DNA of 64,000 nucleotides. It comes from Oegoconia quadripuncta (lineage: Eukaryota; Arthropoda; Insecta; Lepidoptera; Autostichidae). Positions within the stretch are counted from its first letter, which is position 1, and every line of letters starts with the position of its first letter. Position numbers and translations under genes: made by a program. This document shows positions 1 to 11,000 of this stretch, piece after piece. The stretch lies in contig OX438744.1 in NCBI GenBank assembly GCA_949316235.1, forward strand, positions 24,353,578 to 24,417,577, written 5' to 3'. Below the pieces are notes generated by a model. That model worked only from the letters and a program-made list of their open reading frames with translations. It was not told where the DNA came from and searched no databases.

Positions 1-65
1 GAGAAAATAAAAAGGTTATATAAACAAAATTTGATCTGACAAAACAAATCTGATTTCAAATAGAT

Positions 66-300
66 GGCGACCGATTGGTGTAGTGGTTAGTGACCCTGTC
101 AGCGAAACCATCGGTGCGGGTTCGAATCCCGCGAGGGGTGAATGTTTGTGTGATGAATACGAACATTTATTCCCGAGTCATGGATGTTTATATAAATATT
201 TATGTATGTTTATCCGTTATCTAATATCCATAACACAAACTTTGCTTAGTTTGGGACTAGTTGATTGGTGTAAGTGTCCGAAATTTTATTTATTTATTTA
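66..300 (+). repeat. tRNA-derived SINE (family B)
   Basis: The head CGACCGATTGGTGTAGTGGT contains an A-box (TGGTGTAGTGG), and GGTTCGAATCC at 119-129 is a perfect B-box. The body has TCATGGATGTTTATATAAAT and the tail is TTTATTTATTTA. Related copies: 10965-11140, 22395-22460, 22512-23190 (split), 33000-33180, 33520-33620, 58208-58465, 58655-58850, 58916-59150. Confidence 0.8.
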
Positions 301-379
301 CCAAGTTTATAACTATCATTACAGATTACTCCAATGCGATAGTTAACTAATGACAATTATGTATCCCAACTATATCTAC

Positions 380-640
380 CTATACTAAATAACATAGTAC
401 AAATAACGCGACTTTTTGAAATTCGCTCATACTGCATATGACAATATCTGTTCTGTCTGCTATCTCATTGAGTGTGTGTAGTGCTCGTGTCATTGGCCCT
501 TTGTTTAAAAGATTTGTATTGCCTCTTGGTACTTTAAATAGTCGAGGCATCCTTCTCCTATCTATATACCCATCAGGTACGCACAATTTCAATTGCTGTA
601 GAAATATTTATTATAAATTGATTTTATAATAAATTTATAA
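380..640 (-). mobile_element. LINE reverse transcriptase C-terminal fragment (minus)
   Basis: The antisense frame reads 'LCVPDGYIDRRRMPRLFKVP', 'NTNLLNKGPMTRALHTLNEI' and 'DIVICSMSEF', a pattern I associate with the C-terminus of Jockey/CR1-like LINE reverse transcriptases in moths and butterflies. No 5' part. Confidence 0.55.
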
Positions 641-915
641 TTAATTAATTAATATTCCTCCAATTGACTAATCCCCGTTCTCCTTCTTTTACCGCGCCTC
701 TGATATGAGTGGGTATTATTTTATAGTTATATCAACATCCTTACATCCCCACTATTGGGGTAAACTCGTCTCACCAGGAGAGCGTCTGGACCATACCCAC
801 CACACGGAACCGCGGGAGATGGTGGATTTGTCTCTGAGTAGAGGCCACCTGACAGTATTTTCAAGCTGCCCTTGTTGGCCACCGACTTGGCAAACGACTG
901 CCTTCAATTGAAAAC

Positions 916-1249
916 AACCGCCTTCGTGGCTCAATGTAAAGAACATTGGGTTTACGATTCGGAGGTCGCGGGTTCGATCCCTAGCGGGGTACATGTTTAA
1001 GTACTCGGTTTGGTTGGTGGTAGGGCATTTTAAATGTCCGCCTGGCTAGCTACCACCATCTTATCTAAATCTGTCGACAACCAGCAATGTTAATACCATT
1101 GTTACCTCCGGTTGACAGAGACAAGATAGCCAGTCCCCTAAATGTGTTGGGGTTTCCGGGTCAGTACGCTTCCACCTTCGACCTCATCTTCACTTAAAAT
1201 CAGGTGTGATTGAGGCCAAGTACCAACCCGCTGTGCATAAAAAAAAAAC
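916..1249 (+). repeat. tRNA-derived SINE (family A), full-length
   Basis: The head AACCGCCTTCGTGGCTCAAT, B-box GGTTCGATCC, body GTCCGCCTGGCTAGCTACC and GATAAGATAGCCAGTCCCC, and the end TGTGCATAAAAAA. This is the most abundant repeat of the window. Confidence 0.8.
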
Positions 1250-1919
1250 AACCGGGACCGACTGTTTAACATGCCCTACTCTCCTATGAAAATTCCACTA
1301 TTGGTCACCCATTCATGATCTGACCGCGCCAGGCGATCTTTAACTTTACTTATCGAAAGCGAGCCTATTAGCTTCCCTAGAACACTATTTGCAGGTACTA
1401 GAATTACAAAAGATATATATGCAGATAGATAAAGTAATTATTTATACACACTCACTCATATAAAAAAATGAAATACACACACAAAAAAAAACAGAAAATA
1501 CAAAGAGTGTGTGCCGCAATAGCACAAATGGATTATTACTCAGTGTGGTGCATCACTCAAAGAGCGAAACACTGGTTTTCAGTTACAACCCCTACAATTA
1601 CGAGTGCATAGAAGTACGCGCAACACTATTGTATTGTAGTATATTGATAACCTCGCATTATTTCGGTGTTTAACCGTAGCGTAATGGTTCACTGCAATAT
1701 TAACGCATATCGCTTAGTCAGCGCCGATACCAATATTATATATACGCTTGTTAACAATTAAAGGGGCTTGTTCGTGCAACATCACAATAGACAACGTCTT
1801 ATTTACGGAACCCTCCGTCCTTCGACCGACTACCATCTTTAATACTACAGTGTGATGTACAGAATTGAATAACTTTTTTTGTTACTAATTAATATATTAT
1901 GCTGTATGTCGTTCTTTAG
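1250..1919. other. intronic, no gene recognised
   Basis: AT-rich with short A-runs near 1465-1490. Blocks GATCTTTAACTTTACTTATC and TTTGCAGGTACTAG have a diverged counterpart near 4490-4540, suggesting an old dispersed repeat. No open frame of note. Confidence 0.5.
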
Positions 1920-2027
1920 ACGGCAGCTCCGTCGTCCAGTGTGGTGAAAGATGACGTCCGACCCGCCGTTGAGAAACCGCCTGACCCCATGCGGATCAGC
2001 ATTACACCAAAGGACATCAACAAAAAG
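1920..2027 (+). CDS. Rpgrip1l: RPGRIP1L exon 1 of window
   Basis: Acceptor TTCTTTAG precedes it and donor AAG|GTACAG follows. The exon has 108 bases, is phase 0 at both ends and encodes 36 residues, including '[16 protein letters not shown]'. It is much richer in G+C than the flanks. The preceding exon must lie left of the window or be unrecognised. No domain is recognised. Confidence 0.72.
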
Positions 2028-5000
2028 GTACAGTTAATCTAACGTCCGAATACTCAAACGTTTCTTAACTTTATAGAGTCCTTTAAACTTCATTCCGTCG
2101 TTTTGAATGGCAAGGAGCCATGATATTTAGGGCTGAAACTGCGTTGAACGTGATACAAAAGTGCTCCATCCGAATACCAATTTTAGAAATGCGAAACTCC
2201 GTCTGTCTGTCCGGCTTACACGTCTAAACTGCTAAAGTGATCATATCGACATACCACAATTCCATAAGACCATAAGAAGCACGTGGGCCGAATACTCTAT
2301 CTGGGCCTTTTTTTTTTTGACTCTGTGAAACGCCTGACGCGTACCGCTCCCTGAAGGGAGGGATACCCGCTAAAACCCCGCGGCGACCTTCTTCGGCAGT
2401 GGGGAGGACTTGGGAACGCATAAGCGGCTCCAGCCCCCCCCCCCCCCCCCCACAAGGGGAGGCCCGTTCCCGGAGGGCGGCTAGCGCGCCCTCCGAGGGG
2501 GGCGCTGTCGAGTCTCACACCGCGATCAGCGAGCGGTATGAGCGCGACAGGGCCCGATGCGACGACACCCCCCCGGTCGCTCCGGGGGGTGTCATCCTCT
2601 CCCGTCACTCAGTCTGGGCCTAGCACTCGTTTAACTAAACTCACGGAATCCTTAGCACTTTTCACGTCAATCTTTCAGAAAGGAGAATTAAAACCACCCT
2701 CCGCTACACAAGCGGTTCCTGTTAGAACCCGAGAGAAGTCACTCTCGACTTCGTCGGACAGCGAGAGTGAGAAATACAAGGTTAGGAACCTGAGTGAAGC
2801 CAACAAGCGGTGGGAGGATTACTCAACTGACAACAATGCAGAGTCAGCTGACAAGACTAGCGGGTTCGTAGTATTCAAGATATCAGTAAAATGGTTGCGC
2901 ACACGCAGAAATCTTTCACATCATAGTCAATTGATTGACAACCACCTTCAAGGCGTAAGCAACACTATAATGTTGTTCATGGGTTACGAATTCAATTCCT
3001 AGTAGGGTACAGATTTAGTACTCCGTTTGGTGGGTGGTTACTTTTTGAATGCCCTCGTTAACTACCAACATTATCCATTATCCAAGTCTGCCACCGATCT
3101 GCAATGTTGTTACGAGTAGCATCATGTCTTCTAGCCTGCGTACATGACATCGTTTGTCGCGAGGGACGTGGGATGAGAGTGGGATGAGAGTTGTATATTT
3201 CGTTCAAGCGAATGAGCAGGACAAATATTATTTCCCGCGACATAAACGTTGTCGCCTGCCATGATACGGGGGCTGATGTTGTGTGATATAAGATAGCCCA
3301 AAATAAGTTAGAGATTCCTAATGAGCGCGCGGCCACCTTCATCCCCATATTCACATATGAATGAAGTGAAGCACATAAAGAAAAGTTGATAGAAAGTGTT
3401 GCTTCCAAAAATGTAAATAATATTTTTTTTTATATATATATGAGAGGGCGGCAAACACCAAAAGGGTCACAGATGCGTTGCCGGCCTTTGAGGAAGGTGT
3501 AGGCTCGTTTCTTGAAGGTTCCAATGTCGTACTCGTTCGGAAATACCGTTGCAGGAAGTCCGTTCCACAGGGTGGTCGTACGTGGTAGGAAGTTTCTTGA
3601 GAAACGTACAGTGGTAGACTTCCACTCATCCAGGTGATGTGGATGGAATTTTAATTTTCGGCGAGAAGTGTAATGGTTAAATATGTTCTTATTTCTTTAT
3701 GGTGATATGATATGAATGTCGATGTTATTTTCAGAACTGTCAAAAAGTTAACTGACCTCAAAGAAGACAAAAATAAGGAGAACCAGCCAAAAAACGACGA
3801 CGATAATAACAAATATCAAATCCCCGGCCCCATACCTGTGTACCAAAGAGATTCAATAGAATCCTCCAACAGCCGGCGGCTATCCACTGTCTCCGCCAAG
3901 AAACCTCTAGGAGACGCCATCGCTCAAGGCAGAAGAGAAAGGAAATTGAGCAGAGAGAGTATTCGAAGCCAAAAGAGCCTTAAATCTACAAGGGGAACAT
4001 CAAGCTTTGAACATAGAGAATCTCTCCAAATCGGTTACGACAAACGCACCAAAGACAAAAAGGCTGAAAACAGAAGATCGAGCCTCGAAAGCGCAAAAAG
4101 CCAGAAGACATTTCTAACCGACGAAGCAGACTCGATACAAGTCGGATTCGAACCGAGGGACAGAGTGAAGAGCGACCTAAAACTGGAGAACAGAAGCATT
4201 ATGAACGATTACGCGAAACAAGTAAAGAAAGACATTGAAAAGAGTTACAGCATAGACAAGAAGTTGGCGATAGCAAACACTGCTAATAACATTAAACTCG
4301 GTGATCTGAATAGTGCTGAGCTTCAGACGAGTACTCCTAGACCATCGACTAGTAAAAGCATTGAGGAAGAGGTAAAGAATGTAGCCATACCTTCTACCAG
4401 CTCGCCCATGTTGGACTACAAGGAGACACAAGGGGACATTGTGACTACCGATGATATGTTAGGTGAGTAACCTCTGCTAAGGCTTCGCCTGCAAATACAG
4501 GTGGCTTATTTATCGAATAGAGCCTAGCGACATCAGCTTTGTTTTATGCTAGAATTCACAATAGCGTAGGAGGTAGGATGCATGGAGCTTACAGTCATTT
4601 GCTTGTTGGAACGTCAAGCTGTCACATACAAATATATGTCGAAAACTGCTACTTACAGAGAATTGTTTTTTATAATTTACGATTCTACTTTTCCTGGGTA
4701 CATACACGCAAATAAGTCAAGATCAACTCATGTGAATTTAATATATGACACTTGTCATCAAAGGTGCATAATTTCGACAAGTATTACAAATATTTGTTCA
4801 TCTCGATAAAGTTTTTTGAAAATACCCTTAAGGTTTGACCGCCCCCATTGGTCAATATAAACAACATAGCGTTTATAAAACGGATGTCGAGGGTTCGATT
4901 CTCACGTCGATTTGGTTGGTGGTAAGGCATTTTAAAACATGCTATGGAATATCGTGGGGAATAAATAATGACGAATCAGAAAGTTCCCTGCACGGTTACT

Positions 5001-8000
5001 ACGAAAGTGAATTGCGAATAAATTTTCGCGCGTCAAGACAAGTAAATCTGTCTCTTATCAACATGTAATATGCAAGTAGTAAGGCGCGCCGTTTATTGGC
5101 GCAGTATTCTTATGGAGTAGCCCCCAGAACTTCTCAGAACGCGACCTGCCTGACTTCCTAGCACCGATCACACGGCCCATAAGGCATCAGGCAACACAAC
5201 AGAATCAAACTGATGTCCAACGAATAGTTTTTGGCTTGTTCTGTCAGCTTATTGAAAGAAAGAAAAAGTGTTTTTGGCACCATTATTTCTTATATCGACT
5301 TACAATATAGGAAGTGGTGGTACCAAAATGGCATCCACTTAGCATGATGTCGCGACATTAGATTGCTTAGAATCTTCCGTCAGCTTATTGAAAGAAAGAA
5401 AAAAAAGTGTTTTTGGCACCATTGTGTCTTATATCTACTTGCAATGGGAACTGATGGTGCCAAAAAAGCATCCACTCAGCGTGATATCGCGACATTAGAT
5501 TCTCCAAAATTTATATTTGTGGACACCAGGATGGAGACTGGAGGTTATTGCACTCTAATTGGCTCTGATAACAACAAGCCTCCCTCATGACTCATCTAGT
5601 TGACAGACAGCTAGTTGGGGTGAATCAAACACCAGGCGCCTATGGGCTGTGTGGCCGATGCTCCCCGATAACCCCTCCCCATCCCCCTCCCCTCCAGCAG
5701 AGGTATGCGAGCGCCACACGCACGTGTGCAGGTGTCCGCACTCCACGCGGCGGTCGGTGGCCGTGTTCCGCTCGTGCTCGGGCACGCTGCGGTTCCGTAC
5801 CACCAGCGCCAGCGGCAGCCAGTTCCGACGGTGCGACCACTGCAACAGCAAGGCTAGGGCCGACTACGGTACGGCCATAGCGTCACAATTTATATAACTG
5901 TGGGGAGATTTCAAAAACAACTTTCGGATCGCTGGCAATTGTCAGGCATTATCTAGGGTTGTCAAATATCGCATTACCAAAGTAACGCTTGACTGTAATA
6001 TGGTAGAATGGACCGAAACCTCGGAAGCTTAGATACTCTTTGACCCTCCCCCTGAACTCGAGCCTTGTCTAACTGTAAGGAGGCAGAATACGTGGTAGCT
6101 GGTAATATGAGATGAGCAGGAGAGATAGCCATGAGTGGTTCAGTTGCTGTCAGTCTAGCGAGGCAAGCACGATCCGTTGTCTTATAGAAGGCGCGAGATA
6201 GAAGCCTGCTATCTCGCTTTACCTTTATTTATCTTGTGTCATGTTAGAGAGACTATAGATCATGCTAGCCCCACCGGTTGGGAGACCACAGATGTGTTCA
6301 AATCGCGACACCTTAAGACCTACCACGACAAATTGGTGCAGTATTCTTACGGAACAGCTTCCAGAGTTTCGTGATGCGACTCGCTCAAGTCTTTACTATC
6401 CCCCTTCTCTTCTGCCAGCATAGGTATACCTCATTGTCATCAAACGGTCCCGTTTCTTATGGATCCAGACTGTGGAATCTTCTGTAGTTAGAGTACTAAA
6501 AATGTCTCAAATCGCAGAAAACTTTCCCATATATTTCCTACGAAATTATATTCAAATTTAAGTTGAAAGACGACCTGACGACCTGACCTGCGGTCATAAG
6601 ATATTATACACTTTGGAATCCCATTGTTCAAGTTTAGTGGGTAGACACGTTTGGTTGGCGGTGGGTCATTCTTAAATGTTGAGATATGCGCTGTTGGTGA
6701 TAATTTAGGCAGTCATTTAAATTAGTTGGTGTTCATGCTATTTCACTTAACACCAGATATGATTGAGGTCAAGCGCTAAAAGCTGCAGACATAACAAAAT
6801 AACAGTTAATACTTAAAATTGAAACGTTAAATTTCTTTCATTAAAAATCCTATTTCTTTTCATAGCAACGCAAGTGGAATCCGAGGAGTTTGCGAAGTAT
6901 TTAATCCCGCAACCATCGAAAGCAATCGATCTAGAGTCGCAACAATCGGACCGAAGAGTCTCTCTTCAACCACCGACCAAAGCGAACCAGACGGAAGAGC
7001 CACCTTGTCGCAGGGAGTCACAGCAAGCGGAACCTAAAACTGAGCAAACTGTGTCGCAATTGCAAATTCCACCTAAAACAGACCAGACTAATTCGCAGGA
7101 ACCCGGGCGTAGAGTCTCCCATCAAATCTCTCCAGCAGATCAGACGGTTCAATCGCAGACGGAACAACCAAAATCAGATCGACCGCGAAGTCTGTCTCTG
7201 ACATCTAGAAAGATATCTCCTATCGACGAACCAGCTCAAGACAAAGGCACCGATTCAGACAAGTGTTCCTGCGAGGAGCAACCTCCGCAAGTCGATCGGA
7301 TAATAAAGACGAATCCATCGAAAGATCAGACTCGGCCTGTAACGAAGTCGTATGGGGATCAGGTGGTACAATGTCTTGATCAGACCAATCAGGCGGACGT
7401 GGAAGTGGAGGTTCGAAGGAATTCAGCAACATTCACAGTGCCCGGTACATACACCATCTCCGGGTCAGCTGTAGTCAAGGTCTCTAGAGCCACTTCACCA
7501 GAGAACACCGACCACGAGATATCATCGATGACTGATTTGCCCTCAGAGAGAGATAGTAAGTACACAAAGAAAAAAAGAAAGAAAATGTACTGCGAATGTA
7601 CTTCAGATTTCAAACTTAAAAGAAAGAAAACATTTTGCGAATGTGCTTCAGGTTTCAATAAATAAAATGACCATTTTGATCCGCTTGTTATTTTTTGTTT
7701 CATTATGTAGTTGCTCATTGGAAACTGAAGTACAGATAGGGATTATTTTGTCATAATTAACGAACAGAACAGCACCGCTTGGGGATATTTAGCGGAGGAA
7801 AAGTACAAGTTTTATTCCGCGTATAATTAATAAATTTCATTCACATCGTGATAATCTTAGGAACGGTCTTTTTACAACGCCTGTAACGTAAGTTGTTGAA
7901 ACTCATGTCTGTCTGTCTGTTGCGGTTTAGTGCCAAGAGGACTGAACCGATTTGAAAACGCCTGTTTATTTCCAAAGCTAATGGTTGCGAGGTAGTTTTA

Positions 8001-11000
8001 TACCATATATCATGGAAATTAATTAAGCCGTTTCAAAGATATTTAAATTTTAATACTGTAGCTTTGTATACCTGCAGAGTTAGCACGACGTATCAGAGGT
8101 GTTAAAGTTTCTCACGTCACAAGTCTTGTCTTTTCGTAGCACAACTTGTCAGATAGATAAACTTTACGTCACATAATTAGCGTGAGCTCACATCTTGACG
8201 GCGATTTACATGGGTACGTTACTACACCGAAGGCAGCAATTGTGACTTGCCACCTTATTTGTGACTATGTAGCCCTATCGTACCCTAACCCACAAATAAA
8301 CTTAAGTATATTTTTATAAATAAGCAGCGCTTCGGCTGTTTGGTGATGATAGAATAGTCTGAAATATATCTAAAGGGTTTAAATTCAAATGTCCTAAATA
8401 ATCTTCATTGATCTCATTCCGGGCATATTTCTTTAAAATAAGTATCACATCCTCGGGTGTTCCGTAAACTCCACAATTCGGTGTCGACTTCTTCATGAAG
8501 AACCCAAACGTATTTAAAGAGAGATTGAAAAGTTATGAGGACCTTACAGCGTATTTGGAACAAAACAATTTTATATATGTCTTGGGATACTAACGCCCCA
8601 AGCAAAGCAAGGTTAACTAGAGCGTTTTGTATTTCATGTCGCAGATATCGACACAGCTTTACTTTAGGGTATAGCCTTCCCTCCCTTTTTTTTTTCGCGG
8701 GGAAACGCATTAAAAGTACCGCTCGCCTGGGGGACGGCGAGACGGTTATGTGGGACACTCCTCCCTATCGGGAGGGAAACCCACTAAAACCCCGCGGCGA
8801 CGTTCTTCGGCAGTAGGGAGGACCTGGGCCTTCTCTCCCTAGGAGATGATCCATAATCGCACCAAGTCCAGTACAGATTGTTGGACTTTTGTCTTAACTC
8901 GTGGTCACCTGAAAGTCAATGTTTTTCACACACCTCGTTAGACTAGTTATCACCTAACAATTAGTGTTATCAAACCGCCCTATTAACCACCAGCTTAGCA
9001 TTACGACTGTCTGCAATTGACACGAAGCTTTCGGTCTAGCTTTTTTTTTATCTTATTTTATGCACAACGGGTTAGCACTTGACCTCAATCACACCTGCTG
9101 TTAAGTGAAGATGAGGCCGAAGGTGGAAGCGGTCTGATCCGGAAACCCAAATATTTAGGGAACTGGTTATCTTATCTCTGACAACCGGAACACAACAATG
9201 ATATTAACATTGCTGTTTGGCGGCAGATTTAGATAAGATGGTGGTAGCTAGCCAGGCGGACCTTTAAAATTTCCTACCACCAACGAAAACGAAACCAAGC
9301 TTTAATGTACCCAAGCACGAACACTGCTATGAAAATGTTACTAGTGGTCACCCATCCAAGGACTGACCACGCCAGACGTTGCATCAACAGCGAATACGAC
9401 TTTACCAGGAGTTTTTTGTCGTAGTACGATAAAGTATGTAATACCGTCTTCCACATACCGACATTTGGTTTCAAATATTGGAGCCGCAGCTACGTTGTAT
9501 CCCAATCATTCCAAACTGAATTTAGTCCAAATTTACACTTAGCTTGTTGTGTATCTTGAACACCGTCATCATCATACCAGTGACCGGACGTCCACAGCTG
9601 AACATAGGTCTCCCCCATAGAATTCCAGAGGGACCGGTTGGATGCGGCATGCATTCAGCGATTTCCAGTGAGCTTTATCAGTTCGTATCTTGAACTTGCT
9701 AAGCGCTAAATGTTTAGTCCCACTCACGCTAAGTAACTGCTGAGTAAATTCGAGTATAGACAAAATTTTGTGATTCTATAACCATTACAATATGCGAAGC
9801 TTCAAGAAAGAAAATTAACAAAATCGTCATTATCTGACAGATTTTTTGATATACCAATTTCTAAGCCGACGATTTTATAGACCCGAACTTAGCACAGTTA
9901 GAAGTTTAGCTTTGGTAAAATTCTAATATTGTGAATGATCTTTTTACCTCGAAAGATAAGTTTGAGTAAAGTCAAAGTGCTTTCCATAGATTTCCCTCTT
10001 ATTATGAAGGGCAGAAGTGTTCTCATTCTGTGATTTAAGATACGATTACAGATACGGGCTGATCTCCGCTATTGTCTATGGTCAAGGCTTTTTGGTGGGA
10101 ACTCAGCGAGTAATGTAGCATTTTTGTTTTTATGTCTTGCTGAGTTTTAAAGCTTAATAATGGCAGACTGGTGGCGAATGTAGTAGTAGTAGGAATGGTA
10201 GCGCAGGACCGATCGTTGTGGAGATCCTTGGGGAGGCCTTTGTCCAGCAGTGGACGTCTTTCGACTGATACGATGAAGATGATGATGATGATGAATGGCA
10301 GACTATTGTGCAAGAAAATTAAGTGATGGTGTACAAATGAAGGGAAGTGTAAATTCAAGTGCGTAACGAAGTTTTCGGGTTCCCACAAGAAGCCGCCAAA
10401 ATCTTTCGTAGAGCATTCTGCCACTTTACTGAAGAATGACTTGACCGTGACTAGGTACTGTACACGCCAAATATACGATGAATGACTTGTTTTGACTGAG
10501 ACTGACTTCACTAAATTGAAGAAATAATTGAAATAAGGTATGGGTTTAGATCCCTTTGCCTTCTCTGAATTCCGCCTTGCCTTCTGATTTGTGTATGACC
10601 GGTCTTCCATTGCAGCGTACTCGAGCGGTCGCCGCGACCGTGAGACTGCAACGATGTCTCCCGGCGAGCACAAGGCTACGACCACTTACACGGACTCGAC
10701 CACCATGCCCACCACCGAAGGGCTCAGCGAGGGTCAGCTGGATACTGACACGGGTAAATAATCAGCTACTTTGTTGGGACTAATGTGCACTACGCCCGAT
10801 TCAGACACGCGTGTGCATGGCGAAGCCAGCTCGGCTGGAAATTGGGGAAAAGATCTTATCCTTAGTGGATATCAGCTATTTTGATAATTGTGCCCAAAGG
10901 AAAAAATTGGGCCACTAATAATTTTATAAATAATATAATAAATATCCTTAAACATACACACAGCGCCATCTAGTTCGACAGTAAGCAACTATAGGCTTGT

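Noticed and set aside
66..140. Possible functional tRNA gene
   Set aside because: A- and B-boxes are good, but the sequence continues into a SINE body and T-rich tail repeated elsewhere in the window, and I see no paired acceptor stem. It is a tRNA-derived SINE head.
2538..3002. 154-codon plus-strand ORF as an independent gene
   Set aside because: It begins inside the GC-rich retroposon and its second part is host exon 2 plus intron; it is a chance fusion.
5587..5880. Several overlapping ORFs in the GC-rich block
   Set aside because: Only one frame has splice sites and matches the phases of both neighbouring exons. The others are shadows of exon 4.
7572..7650. CRISPR-like direct repeat
   Set aside because: Just two 45-base units that remain in frame; a eukaryotic coding or intronic duplication, not an array.
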